This document shows, one piece after another, positions 12,001 through 24,034 of a DNA stretch of 64,000 bases. Location: positions 1,240,001 through 1,304,000 of the forward strand of contig JANTQA010000021.1 of NCBI GenBank assembly GCA_027625915.1, written 5' to 3'. The notes under the pieces were generated by a model. That model was given only the letters and a program-made list of their open reading frames with translations, ran no database searches and was not told the DNA's origin. The position numbers and the translations under genes are program-made. Every line of letters begins with the position of its first letter. Position 1 is the stretch's first letter. The stretch comes from Anaeramoeba flamelloides (Eukaryota; Metamonada; Anaeramoebidae).

Positions 12001-15000
12001 AAAATGGAAAGCATATTTCAATTCCTCCTATTTTCTGTATTGTTCTGGACATTGATGTGGTTTTAAATGCATATAAATTACCAAACATTTGACAATTCAA
12101 TTTTGATTCGTTTTTTTCCTTCTCCTTTTCTTTGTCTTTGTTGTTATTATATTTTTCAAAATCAAGTGACGAAGTACAAATGGGATCTTCATTTAATAAG
12201 TGGAAATAGTTTTTAATTTTTCTTTTATATTGAGCAGAGTAGATATTAATTGAAAATATTTCATCAAATTCAGATTTAGATCTAATGAATTTGGTTATAA
12301 AATCTTCTTTATTTAAGATCGTTTCTTTTTTAATTTGCTCTTCTTCTTGTTTTTTTTTTTCTTCCTTTTCTTTATTTTTGCTTTTTTGTGATTTTTTTTT
12401 TTCTTTTTCTTTTTCTTTGTCTTTGTCTTTTTCATTTTCCTTTTCCTTTTCCTTTTCTTTTTTTATTTCTTCTTCTTGATCTTTTTCATTTTCTTTTTCT
12501 CGTTTCTTTTTCTCTTCCTTTTCTTTTTCTTTTTCTTTTTCTTTTTCCTTTCCCTTTCCCTTTTCCTTTCCCTTTTCCTTTCCCTTTTCCTTTTCCTTTT
12601 CCTTTTCCTTTTCCTTTTCTTTATCATGTTCTTGTGGAACCTTTGCATTTTCTTTTTCATTTTCATTTTCTTTTTCATTTTCTTGATCTTTTTCTTTTTT
12701 TTCTTGTTGATCCTTTTCGCTTTCTTTCTCTTTTTCATTTTCATTATCTTTTGCCATTTCGTTTTGATCTTTTTTCTTTTCAATTTGCTTTTCCTTTCCC
12801 TCCTTTATCATATTCTTTTCAAAATCAATCTTAGTTTTATCGTTCTTAATTAATTCCTCATTTTGAATTTTTTCCTTTTCTAATCTTTGCTTATTTAATT
12901 TTTCAATATAATTACACAAGTCTGATGGTTTAACAACACAGAATGTTTTATTTTCAATTCCAAAATCCTTAAAGCTTTTCTGTTCATCAATTCCGCATCT
13001 ATACATTTGATAAGACAAATTAGGGTCAAAGCCACCTTCCAAAAATGTAACCTGACTGATTTTGCCATTGAAAAAGGAATGTGCCCTTACTGAAAGATTT
13101 TCTATAGGCTCTCTTTTCCTTGATGGGCTGCTTTGTCCTATTTGTCTATTTTCAATCATACAACCGATATATGGATAAAGTTTTTTTTCTTTCGAAACGT
13201 TTTTAAAATATTCCACATCTTTGATTGTTTGTATATGATTACCATTGATAAACAAAGATACATCATTTTTTTTTTGGGCAAAAATTAAATGGTGCCATCC
13301 CTTTTTAACATAAAAAAAAAAGCTATCAAAAACATTAACTTTGGTGGCGCCTCTAACTTTCGAAATGGATTCCATAGTTAAAGAATATTTAATATTTTTG
13401 ATCGATTTTTTAATTCTTCTGTCATTATCACCATCGTCATCATTATAGTAGTCGTCGTTATCGTCATCACTATCATCGTTAATATTTTTTTTTTTCTGTT
13501 TTCGGGTTGAAGTTACCAATTGGAAATATAATTGGAAAACCATTTTATTATTTTTGTTATGGAAACTTAAAAATCCTAATTTTTTTTCTTTGCTGTAAGA
13601 TAATTTTAACCAACAGCTTATAATAAATCCATTTTTATTACTAGGGAACTTAGTGAATGGCTTTAATTTTAAAAAGGAATAATCCCCACTAAAGTTAAAA
13701 TATTCATTAGGCGCAAATCGATTTGAAATGGAATTAATTATTTCTAAGCACTTTGTTTGAAATTTAAAATCTCTTTCTTGTACCTGATGCGAAATTATTT
13801 CTTTATCATGATCAGTTGGTAGTTGGGACAGTGTAACAATTTCAAATAAATGCTTAATCTCCACTGAACGTATATTAAACAGGCCAATGGAAATAATTAT
13901 TTTGGAAATGAAATTTAAAAATTGTATATCCTTTTTGGCAATATTTAATAAATGGTAAATTCCAATTTCTTTCGATAAAATGTATCGATTCCATGGATGT
14001 GTAGTGATATAATGTCGAACCAACTGGAAGGTTAAATTCCAATTCATTAATTTGTTGCTGTTATAATTTTCTTGATCGTTGCTTTGTATATCCCTGCCTT
14101 TTGGTAAATTATTTATTAAAAACAAAATTGCTGAAGAATCCAAAAATCTAATTTTTTTATTAAATAATAATTGATCAACTTGAGATATTTTTCCAAAAAA
14201 TGAAGATTCTGAACTTGACGAATAATTTAATTGTTTATTATTACTTAATATATCATCAATAAGGGAAAGATCTTTTTGTTTTTTATCTTTTTGTGAAAAT
14301 TCATCATCATCATCATTATCATTATCATTCTCATTCTCATTCTCATTCTCATTCTCATGGTTATTACCTTGATAACCATCTATTTTTGCATTTTCCGATC
14401 TCTCGGAAAAATCTATTTGATCATCAACAGATAAATCATCTAATTCAGTTGTAAAACTAGTATTATTAGAATTTGTTAAAAAGCTATTTTGTGAAAATTG
14501 CTCTTGATTTGGTAAAGTATTTCTTCTTTGTTTATTTATTTTTTTTTTGAGATTTTTCTTCTTTGTATCTTTGCTCGTTTGATGATTCTGCTTTTTGACA
14601 TGTATTTTTCTTTTTTTTCCATCAGATAAAATTTGATAATTTGGCTTCCTAGTGCAAATTGGTCTTGTTTGAAATCTAGTTTTTGGATCTGTAATTGACG
14701 AATAAAAATTATAAAAAGTTTCTCGGTTGTGCTTGGGAATAAAAGAAAATTTATAATTTTTTTTAATCAATGGTGTCACTTCGATTATGGAATCAAAACT
14801 ACTTAATTCAATTAGAATCAAATATAAATCTGGATTTAATTTCAATTTGGATTGAACTATTATTTGATTTAATTGATTGAAATTGATATATTTTTGGATT
14901 TGCCTTTTGGAATCAACAAAATTACAAATTAGAAATCCAATTAATTTTAAAATTTCAATTTTTAAAGTCTCAGATTTAAACTTGTTAAAGTTTTTTAACA

Positions 15001-17549
15001 AATTAATTAAAAATTCAGATTGATAAAATCTTCTTTTTAAATAATATTTGTCTTGATAATGTAATTTTTCAGATAAAAATGTTGATTTTATTGAATAGCA
15101 TATCCTAAGTTTTATTTCAGTACTAATCTCATCGTCAAATAATAAAGTTAAGTAATTGGTAATACTTTTTAAACTTTTTTGATCAAGTATTATTAATTCT
15201 TGTAAAATGCTTAAAGAAAAATAAATACAATTTTGATGTATATCTTTATTTTGTTCTTCTGTTTCTGTTTCTGTTTCTTTTTCTTTTTCTTTTTTCTTTT
15301 TTTTATTTTGATCTTCATTTTCTGGTTTTGTTTTTATTTCCTTTTCTTTTTCGATTTCAGTTTCAGTTTCTTCATTTCCATTGTTATGTCTTTGATTTTG
15401 TTCCTTAAGATATTGATAATTTTGGAAAATTTTTATTATCAAATTCAAATTTTTCATTAATTTTAAAGATCTAAATTTTTCAATAATCATATTATCTTCT
15501 GTTGAAATAAATAATCCGATTATTAATAATAAATTTTCTAATTTTTTAATATTTTTTTCAAGACTTGATAAATTTTCTTTTTGAACATTCTTCAATTTAT
15601 TTGTTACGTTCCTAATTGTATGTAAAAAAAAGTAATTAATTTTCTCAATCAAATATTCAAAATCCTTATTTGAAAAAGTAATTCCTCGAGAAAAGAGATC
15701 TGTATATAATATGATCATTGAGTCAAATAAAATTAACTCATGTTCGATAAATTTTTCATTATCATTTTCTTGGAAGGATAAATAAATTGAATTAAATAAT
15801 TTAGTGATTGGGAAAGGATCAAAGGAAGATAATAGAAATTGAATGATATTTAGCAATGAGCTTAATTCTTTGAAAAATAATATATTGGAATCCTTTATTA
15901 AAAAATATTTTAAGATTTTTTCAATTTTGTCAATAATTCCGAATTTTTCAAATATAACCACATTTAGTGGTCGAATTGATAAAATGTCCTTTGCACATTT
16001 GATTGCATGAAATTTTACTTGTGGCGAAATTGTATGCTTCATTGCTTTAAAAATTAATTTTAATCCATCAATATTACCGATTCTATTTTTTTGTGTTCCA
16101 TCAATGGTTAATACAAATATAATGTCAAATACCTTTTCAATAAAATGATCTCTTTCTTCCTGCTTAATTTCTGCTACACGATCTAAGACCTGTAACAATC
16201 TTTTATATCCGTTCATTTCTAAAAAGGCCTCTTGATTTCTTTTGTTTTTATATAATAATTTGCTAATGGTTTCAATTAAATCCAATCGTACTTCAGTAAC
16301 AGCTTCTTTCAATAAATTTGTTAAGGATTTTAAAGCGCCTTGAACTAACATAAATTCTTTAACAATTTCTTCTTCAGTTAATTTTTTTTGATCTTTTTCT
16401 TTATTTTCGTTTTTGCTTTTGTTTTTGTTTTCTTCTTTTTTTTCAATCTCATCTGTTTTTTCTTGAACTTTTTTTTTATTATTCTTTTCTTTTTCTTTTT
16501 CCTTTTCCTTTTCCTTTTGTTTATTTTTATTTGCTTTTTTATTTTTTTTTTCATTTTTTTGTTTGGTCTTTTTTTTTTCCTTTTCTTGTTGTTTATTATT
16601 TTCATCATCATTATTTTTATTATTTTCCTTTCCTTTATCCTTTGAATTTTGTTTATTTCCTTGTTCTTTTTCCTCCTTCTCATTTTGATCAATGTTAATA
16701 TCCGATGGTAATTCATCATCGACTCCTAAATTATAATTTTCCTCAAGAATTTCTAATCTTTCTTTTTCATTTATTTTTTTATTTTCTTTATTATTAAATA
16801 ACCTTTGCTTTTTTAAATATTCAATTTCAGATTGAATGGAGAGATTAGTTGGCGGATAGTCTGGTTGGTTTATTGAAATAGATCGAGATTTTGATTTTTT
16901 CATTTTCTTTTTAAATTCTTCTCCACCCTTCCCGTTTTCCGTATTTTTTCCGTTAAGAGTACTTTTTTCGTTTGAAATTATTTGTTCTGGACCTATCAAT
17001 TTCTCAATTTCTGAAACTAAAAAGTTACCAACATTCCATACAGCTCGTCCTACTTTATCAGTAATTGATGGAACGTTTTCGAGATTTTCATTTGTTTCAT
17101 TTGTTTGTTCTTCGTTTTGTCCTTGTTCAATTAATTGAGTTTCCTCATCGTTCCGAATTTGTATAAATTTTGAAAAAGTTGTAATAATTTCTCGTGCAAG
17201 TCTTGGGTCGTTATCTAATAATTGAGTGATCTTTTTAAACCCCTCAAGTTTGCCAATGGCTAATGAAGACTCGACAGAATTGCTCATACTCCCTATAATA
17301 CGAACCAGGATCCTTTGCGACTCCACAGTTTTTAAATTGTCTAATAAACCTAAAAACCGTGATAAAATAATTGGTGTGTCACGAATAACTGCATGATATC
17401 GCTCATCTCGTAAAATTAATTCAATCACATTTAATGCCTTTTCAATAAGATCCTTTGTAATTTGTGTTAATGATTGGAATTCATTTTTTTTTTCATTTTC
17501 TTTTTCATTTTCTTCTTTTTCTTTTTCTTTGGATATTTCTTTTGAATTC
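9077..17549 (-). CDS. LvsA/WDFY3/SPIRRIG-type giant protein, main exon; no BEACH domain follows
   Basis: One exon is open for about 2820 codons. Armadillo-like helices begin at KDLIEKALNVIELILRDERY (about 17,440) and recur to 14,800. A LamG/ConA-like sandwich lies at about 13,760-13,000, with GFIISCWLKL, then GWHHLIFAQKKNDVSLFING. A region like DUF4704 of neurobeachin/LvsA proteins spans 12,080-11,170, with LPALYLINDLLIKSRKN and GLSGLLDLLKG. A coiled coil (about 9420-9200) precedes the TGA stop at 9077-9079. Lys/Glu-rich inserts interrupt the folds at 16,400-16,700, 15,250-15,400 and 12,360-12,850, and an Asp run lies at 10,845-10,890. Family members scaffold membrane trafficking and autophagy through a C-terminal PH-BEACH-WD40 module. 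Here the chain stops where that module should start, and no such sequence lies in the 9 kb beyond. No ATG fits: the frame stays open and protein-like upstream of the GTG at 17,426-17,428 to 17,555, so an AG near 17,539 or 17,550 must begin the exon. Confidence 0.85.
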
Positions 17550-18281
17550 CTTTTTTATTTTTAAATTTTTGATAATTTTTAGTGAACAATATTAAAAAAA
17601 AAAAAAAATAATTTTTTGTTTTTTAAAAATAAATACAAAAGCCAAAAAAAATCATTTCCTTTTTTTTTTTTTTCCTTTTTTGTTAGATTGTTAATTAATT
17701 AGTAGTTTGTGCTCGTTTTTCTTTTAATTTTTGTTTTTGTTGAGGATAATTCTTTTTTTTTTTTATTTTGAAAACTTTCATAATTAATTATTTTCCAATA
17801 ATTTTAATCCAGTAATAATTTGACGAACACTATTTTTAATAAACAATATTTACTTGATCATATTCTTTATATTTTCATTTTTAATTTTTTTTTATAATTT
17901 CGTTTTTTTTAAAAAAAATAAAAAATTATTCTTGTATAGAATCAAAAATAGATAAGTATACAAAAAATAAAATATTTTTCTTCTTTTTTCAAAATATGAT
18001 TAAATCAATAATTTTATGGAAAATAGTGTTTTTTCATTCTGAAATGGGTTGTAATTATTAGGAAAGAGTTTATATTTTATATCAGTTGCAAATTTTTGTG
18101 AATAGTCACAGAAAAAATTTTTTAAAAATGAAAATTGAAAAAGTAAAATTGGCAATGTAATATAAAAAAAAAAAAAAATTTTTGTTATTTCATTGATAGA
18201 ATAAATGTGTTGGAAATAAAGATTTATTTTTGTTTGAATTATTAACTAAATACTTTTTAAAAACAATTATCTTTTCTTTAC

Positions 18282-18354
18282 AAGAAAATCGAAAAACTGT
18301 AACGAAGGATCCACAAAATAATCTAAATTTGTGAAATTGTTGTTTATAAAATTC
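18282..18354 (-). CDS. candidate upstream exon of the BEACH-family gene
   Basis: The minus strand reads NFINNNFTNLDYFVDPSLQF then FDFL, preceded by an AG at 18,356-18,355 and followed by a GTAAAG donor at 18,281. The sequence is dense in Asn, Phe and Asp without homopolymers and resembles the armadillo helices of the main exon. The phase does not join the main exon directly, so at least one further exon must lie between 17,550 and 18,281. Assignment to this gene is inferred from strand and order. Confidence 0.4.
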
Positions 18355-19006
18355 CTTGGCCATATTGTTTGTTTTAATATTGTATTTGAAACAAGATAAA
18401 ATTATTATTTTATACATTTATATTTTACATTTTTTTTTTTTTACAACTGATTTTTGAATCAAAAAATAAAATTCATAATTATAGAAATTGATTGGAAGTG
18501 GGTAAAATATATTTTGTTATCAATTGTTAAACAAATTACTGTGTTTATTGTTTTGATTTGGAAACAGTCTCCTTGTTATAATCTGAGTTTGGCCTGGAAG
18601 AACGAGAAATAAAAAAAATGAGATTGTTCGAAGTGATATGAGATGAATATGAGGGGTTGGAAGAAAGACGATTAATATTCTCTTAGCACCAGAACAATAT
18701 CATTATTTTTATTCTGGAAGGTGATCCAAAACGAAGAATTATAAAACGTGATTGTTGAACAAATGAAGCAATATGAGATGTTTTTTTATTGTCTTGTTGT
18801 GTAGAGTTAGATCCTTTATTCCAAAGAATAAAACAAACAAGCAAAAAACAAAAAAAAAAAAAAACTAATTTGTTATTTTTAAATGGTACTTTGAAGAACA
18901 TTATTCTTCAAAGGATCTTTTTCTCTTCCCAATGGAGTTAACGAAAACATTGAAGTTAAATTTTAAATTTTAATCATTGGAGACAAAACTTTAGTTTAAA
19001 TTTTAC

Positions 19007-19150
19007 AGAGACAAACTAGATCACCCAACTTTTCAATGAGTCCCAATCTCTCCACTTTTATTTCATGCTTGTTTAGAAACATCCGAAGGCTATCAAACAT
19101 AAAACCTGCATCTATTATGTGTTCGTAACAGTGAATGATTTTGAACATTC
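19007..19150 (-). CDS. upstream exon of the BEACH-family gene
   Basis: It encodes 47 residues starting MFKIIHCYEHIIDAGFMFDS and ending EKLGDLVCL, bounded by TTTTTTGAG (acceptor) and a GTAAAA donor at 19,006. It has no low-complexity sequence and clear amphipathic helices, as expected for the N-terminal armadillo region. It sits between two other minus-strand exons. The reading is strong; the exact gene is inferred. Confidence 0.6.
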
Positions 19151-20169
19151 CTCAAAAAATTCTTAAATTGGTGGAGCATAAAAAAAATTTATTTTTTTTT
19201 TTTTAACTTTAAAAATTTGTAAATATGCTTTTTTCACATTTTGAAATTCCTTCTATTAATGGTTCTTTCTTTTCTCTTTTTTTGAATAAAAAAAGAAACC
19301 AAACGTTTTTTCTTTTTTAAAAAATGATATTGATTTCTTTTGAATCAAAACCAAAAACATTGCTTGTTTTCCGGTATTGTTTTTATACAAAGAAAGAGAA
19401 TTCATTCAATTTCCAACCTCGAAGGAATAATTGAAGGACTTTTTTCTTTGTTGTCTATTGAACAAATAATTGGGTTTTTACTTAAACCAAATTAATTTTC
19501 CAATGTCGTAAATCCTTGAGCACGACAATCTTTTGGGATTTATGAGATTAAAAAAGTCACAAAAAAATTAGTTAAAACTGTTCTAAAATAACTTTTAATA
19601 ACTTTTCTACAGAGTAATTTATTAGTAAAATACTTTTTATTTTACCCAAATTGAAGAATTAGAAGATCAGAAAATTTTCAAACTTTGCCTAATTACTAAA
19701 GGATTTACAAAAATATTTACACAGTGGCTTAGTGCTATCCTAAACTTTTTAGTGTTCTAATCTCTTTCTTATCTGTAGTTATCTAAAATTATTGACTTTT
19801 AATTTTCTCAAAAAAGTTTGGGTTTAAAAAAAAATAAATTGCTTTATTATTTTTTTGATTTTATTGATTTAATTTGTGAAATTTTTTTAACCATTCCTAT
19901 TTTTAGAAAATCAAAATGAAAATTATGCTTTACAGCTATTTTAAAAATGTGAAGACTTTTTTAAAACTTTTTTTTAAAAGTAAACTTGATTATTGCATTT
20001 CGGAAATGTTATTTTAAATTTGTGAACATTAAAAATTTTAAAATTATTTTTATAAAAAATAATAAGATAAAAAAAGTAAGTTCATTTTTAAATTTCATCA
20101 ATTGGTAATTAATCTTGAAAATTATCGAAATATTTTTATCATATTCGAAAATTTATAAAAAAGATGATC

Positions 20170-20717
20170 TAAACTAAAATTCAAAATTTTCCACACAGCT
20201 AAAACAGTTCAAACAATCACAATAATACAATTTCCAGTCAAATTGAAAATAATTTTGATTTTTTGAAAAAGTTGAAATTTATTTTTTCATCTTTTAATTT
20301 TTTGTTTTCGTTTCATTTTTTGAATTAGGTAACTTTTCTGTTTCGTTCAATCAATTTTTTTTTGAACAATTGATATTATGTTAAAGTTGAGTTGTTCAAA
20401 ATAGAAGAACTCAAATAAGAAAAGTTGGTAGTATCTAACCTTTGATCGATCAATAATTCCTAATAGAATTTAAACAAATTTACTAAGATGTTTTTTTGTT
20501 TTGCTCTCTCCAAAATTTTTATCACACCCATGATTTATTAGTATTTGTTTTGATAATTATTTATTTTTTTTATTGTGAGTATTGTAATTTATAAACAATT
20601 GTAAACATTTCAATTAGTGAATGGTTCTAATTTGGTATTTCTTCTAGAATTGATTAAATAAGATTTTTTTTTCAAAAATTGAATTTTGGTGTGTTAACGA
20701 TTTTGAATTAGGGTTTA
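20170..20717. mobile_element. MITE family E, copy 1 (intronic)
   Basis: The left end is TAAACTAAAATTCAAAATTT. The right end, reverse complemented, is TAAACCCTAATTCAAAATCG followed by TTAACACACC. The element is 548 bp. It lies between exons of the BEACH-family gene, so it is probably intronic. Four other copies are in the window. Confidence 0.8.
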
Positions 20718-20826
20718 TGTGTAATTTTAAATCGAAACATAGTTTTTTGCTTCTGAAAGCAACTAATTTTCAGAGATTTCATTTGTTCGATATAATATGT
20801 TTTGACTTTTAAGCAATTAAATCTGA

Positions 20827-21000
20827 TTAGGAATTGGAAAAAAAATGCCTCTTAAATTCAGGAAAAAAATGCATAAACTGCAAGAACTTAATTCTTGAAA
20901 GAAGTGAAATATTCACGCTCTTGCAAGATTTGAAAATGTCTCGAATTTCAAAGTAGTGTTTAGAGCGCACATGTACTAAGGTAAGGTTGGTATATTTCAT
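20827..21000 (-). CDS. candidate exon (or 57-aa ORF) within the BEACH-family gene
   Basis: It is open from an ATG at 21,000 to TAA at 20,827 and reads HVRSKHYFEIRDIFKSCKSV, then NISLLSRIKFLQFMHF. A polypyrimidine tract ending CCTTACCTTAG gives an acceptor at 20,976. Starting there (TA|CAT) it joins in phase to the candidate exon ending at 22,147. The donor is uncertain (GTGAAT or GTTTAT). It could be an independent peptide, but strand, position and phase favour an exon. Confidence 0.45.
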   Translation of the reverse strand: MKYTNLTLVHVRSKHYFEIRDIFKSCKSVNISLLSRIKFLQFMHFFPEFKRHFFSNS

Positions 21001-21386
21001 GTTAAAAAAAAGAAAGATTTTTTTTTTTTCTCTCTTTGTAATTCTTTGAATAATAATGGTATATAATTTGTAATTCTATCTTTATTATCGTGATTGTTTC
21101 ATAAAAAGTTCGGTTCGTTTTTTTTTTTTCTTTTCTAAATAAAATATTGCTCCCAAGACAGCAGTTTATTTATTAAGAAATGATTTTTTGATTTCTTTTA
21201 ATGTCTCATATTGAAATTAAATAACCTCTTAAAGTATAAAAACAAAATTAGTGTCCTTCTTTTTACATTTTTTTTTTTTTTTTTTTCAATTTCTTTTTTT
21301 ATATACCCTCATCAAACAAATGTTCACTGGGACCCAATATTAACTATTATATTAACAGAACAAAATACTCTCTATCCTAAATAATT

Positions 21387-22030
21387 TCTAAAAAGAGTGC
21401 GTTAAAATGGTTAATTTTAAAAACAAAATTACAAAAGAGTGTGGGTGTAACTTTTTTTATGCTTTAATTGTTAATTTAAAGCCGTTTTTTTCCACCCTAA
21501 AAGGTGTATGATTTTGTATTTTGAATCTGATAATTTTTCGTTACAAATTGATTTTGGTTTAAAGTAGATAATGATCAAAAAAAAAAAAAAAAAGGAGTGC
21601 AGTTTATTTTAAAAAAATGTACGGACTTGTAGGCTTATAGAGTGTTAACCAAACAACTTAAAAGGGACGAATTAGACAGTTTGAAGCCCGTCCTCTTTAA
21701 AATTTTTAGTCTCAGCTTTTGTAAAACAGCTGTAACAATTTTTATTCGAAAAAAAATATTTTCAAAAGTTCTTTGAATAAATCTATTTTAAACAACATCA
21801 CGTTTCTCTTTGGAAAATATTTTTTTAACAAAGGAAGTGAAAAAATATCGTATTAAATAATTTTTTAAGATACAGTTGTTTTAAAAAATGAGAAGAAAAG
21901 TTCTATAAAGATGCTACCCAAACTGGTTAAAAAGAGTGAGCCAAACTGTTTGAACGACACTTTTTGAAAACTTGTAGTAATCTCTTTTGTAAAATAACTG
22001 TATTCAAACAAAGAACACTTTTTCTTGAAA
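21387..22030. repeat. diverged repeat zone with recurring GAGTG units
   Basis: The core A/G-A/G-GAGTG recurs at 21,394, 21,437, 21,594, 21,639 and 21,933. Two longer blocks align: ACAGTTTGAAGCCCGTCCTC (about 21,676) with AACTGTTTGAACGACACTTT (about 21,944), each followed by CTTTTGTAAAA and a GCTGTA or ACTGTA. This suggests an old tandem duplication of about 270 bp. No protein is apparent. It probably lies in an intron of the BEACH-family gene. Confidence 0.4.
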
Positions 22031-22146
22031 ACCAGCAAATGAGTTGAGTGGCAATTTATTGGTGATTCAAATAATTATTAGTAAAAAACTTAAAACAAAG
22101 GTTTTTTGGTTATCTTAATTTATTTCCAGTGGAGCTATTTTTTTAC

Positions 22147-22225
22147 AATTTTCATCAAACGAATAATAATCAGAGTAAATAGGGTTTAAAACTTGTGGAT
22201 CATAATTTTGTGTTTCCAAAAAAGA
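22147..22225 (-). CDS. candidate third exon of the BEACH-family gene, 5' boundary unresolved
   Basis: It reads ETQNYDPQVLNPIYSDYYSF then DEN, ending at a GTAAAA donor (22,146). Upstream is a run of 31 T, then TTAG. Splicing at that AG puts the exon out of frame by one base relative to exon 2 and would encode poly-Phe. Either the run length is wrong or another acceptor is used. The downstream phase fits the exon at 20,975. Confidence 0.4.
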
Positions 22226-22230
22226 AAAAA

Positions 22231-22264
<34 letters not shown>

Positions 22265-22354
22265 CACTAATTTTTTGGGTTTGAGCAAAATCAAAAAGTA
22301 CAAAATAGGTTTAAAAAGATAAATTGATTCAAAAAGTAAAAGAGAAATAGTTAC

Positions 22355-22510
22355 CGATCAACAACTTCAATAATCTCTTTCAGCACATCTGTACAATCAC
22401 CGATAATTACATCAAGCGGTATCGAGTTTTGTTTTTGTGCCCATTCATTATAAGACTGTTGAAATGTATCAAGAAATGTTGTAAGTTTAATTGAAGCTTT
22501 TTTTAAATCA
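22355..22510 (-). CDS. second exon of the BEACH-family gene
   Basis: An acceptor (CCCGTTTTAG, ending 22,511) and a donor GTAACT (22,354) bound 156 nt. These encode DLKKASIKLTTFLDTFQQSY, then NEWAQKQNSIPLDVIIGDCT, then DVLKEIIEVVD. It joins exon 1 in phase (GG|T gives Gly) across a 166 nt intron. Composition is protein-like throughout. Confidence 0.65.
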
Positions 22511-22676
22511 CTAAAACGGGTAACAAGCAAGAAGGATTAAAAAAGAGAAATTTATTTTTTTTAGGTTTGTTTGTTTGTTGTTGTTTTTTTTTTAAAACAA
22601 GCATAAGAAGAACAAGATCGATCAGAATTTTTTTTTTTTTTAAAAAAAGATCCAAAGTTTATTGCTGGAGACATAC

Positions 22677-22768
22677 CCTTGCTGTGAAAGTTTTAAGTAT
22701 TCTTCCCAAAGTTTCCGAAGTTTTTTATAAGTACCACGAAGTGCCCATCGAACTTTCAAATTTTGCAT
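22677..22768 (-). CDS. first exon of the BEACH-family gene, with the start codon
   Basis: An ATG at 22,768-22,766 opens MQNLKVRWALRGTYKKLRKL then WEEYLKLSQQ, ending at a GTATGT donor (22,676). The L-RKLWEEY pattern followed by helices resembles the N-termini of plant SPIRRIG and animal WDFY3 proteins as I remember them. That, and the same strand, is why I attach it to the giant exon at 9-17.5 kb. The intervening 5 kb holds further candidate exons and at least one MITE. A separate short gene cannot be ruled out. Confidence 0.55.
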
Positions 22769-23129
22769 TTTCAATTTTTTTTTAAAACTGCTTGTTTGCA
22801 ATCAGCCGTGTGTAAAAAAATTGATTTAAAATTTTGAAAAAAATGATTATTTTTTGGCAATTTCACGACAAGAATAGCACAAAAATTGTAGTCACTTTAT
22901 TAACTTAAAACCACTTTGTTTTTTTAAAATTTTTCCAAATTTTGAAAGGAATTAGAAGATCACAATGCAACAACTTTCAATTTAAAAGTTTTTACAAGTT
23001 ATACTTTTAAAAAAATGTAATTTAAACAACTTTCCAATTTTTGGTTTTCATAAAAAGAGTTTCAGATTATTGAAAGCTAACAAATATTTTTCTCGAAGAT
23101 AACTTTCAAAAATTTCAATTAAATTCAAA

Positions 23130-23509
23130 ATGCTATTTCTTTTGTTAATTATTATTTTTATTCCTTTTTTTGGCTTACAAAAGTTTGTACCAAGTATTTG
23201 AAATTTGAAACAATATGATAGAATATCAGAGACTGAAATCTTGCAGACTGTCAGCCTGAAAGTTCGAAAAAGTCTTGAAAGTATTTGTATGGATTGTGCT
23301 ATTCTTGTCTTTTTTTTTCATTCCCTTTAACTGAGTTTGATGAAAAGTTTCATAATTTATACTCAGTCTGGTTACCAAGAGTGTTATTTTTTCTGAATGT
23401 ATATTTTACTTTTTTTGTAATTCTTTTTGTGACCAAAATCCTTGCTGTTCAAGTTTTTAGAAGTAAAATTGGTTTCTGTTTTTTAGTTTATTTAGGTTTA
23501 GTACAATAA
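23130..23509 (+). CDS. small putative secreted/membrane protein, two or three exons
   Basis: Exon 1 (23,130-23,193) begins with ATG and encodes MLFLLLIIIFIPFFGLQKFV, a signal-peptide-like segment, ending at a GTATTT donor. Exon 3 (23,367-23,509) follows TATACTCAG and encodes WLPRVLFFLNVYFTFFVILF, then VTKILAVQVFRSKIGFCFLV, and TAA: one or two membrane segments. Between them 23,230-23,280 reads TEILQTVSLKVRKSLE, with AG before and GTATTT after, and fits both neighbours in phase. Including it needs a 36 nt first intron; skipping it gives a more usual 173 nt intron. Products would be 85 or 68 aa. The gene diverges from the BEACH-family start about 360 bp away. No family was recognised. Confidence 0.4.
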
Positions 23510-24034
23510 TCATAATTTTAATTCAAGTTTTGATTTTTCGATAAAAAAGTAACTCATTGATTGAAAAAAATCTCTTAAAAACGATGCGAAAAAATAAAAT
23601 CTATGAATTATTATTCACGTTTGTGTTTAAAATATTGTACGTTTTAATTAGAAGAATGCTTTTTCATGATTTTTGAATTCTAAGAATTTATAAGGAAATG
23701 CTGGTATATGAAATATCATTTGGGTAGTTTTTAAATAGAAAATCTTTTTTGATAATTCTGAATTATTTCTTTTCTTTTCGATAATCGATTCACCTGAAAT
23801 GTCTCAATACATGATATCTCTAAAAGGGTAGTGTAAATAAATAGAATAAAGAAATTCCCATTTCTGTTCCTGAAATGATATTTTGTAAAGAAAAATAGAA
23901 ATGAAAAGTAGAATAAAGTGAAATTTTTTTCACTTTTTCTAACTAAATACAGTCATTACCTTGAAAAAAAATATATAAATAGAATTTTAGAAAAAAAAAA
24001 AATACACAAATCATTAGAGAAGTTTGTCAAAAGG

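Noticed and set aside
12388-12853. Long plus-strand frames rich in Phe/Pro/Leu over the KE tract
   Set aside because: They are the complement of GAAAAA-type Lys/Glu repeats in the giant gene; low-complexity antisense openness only.
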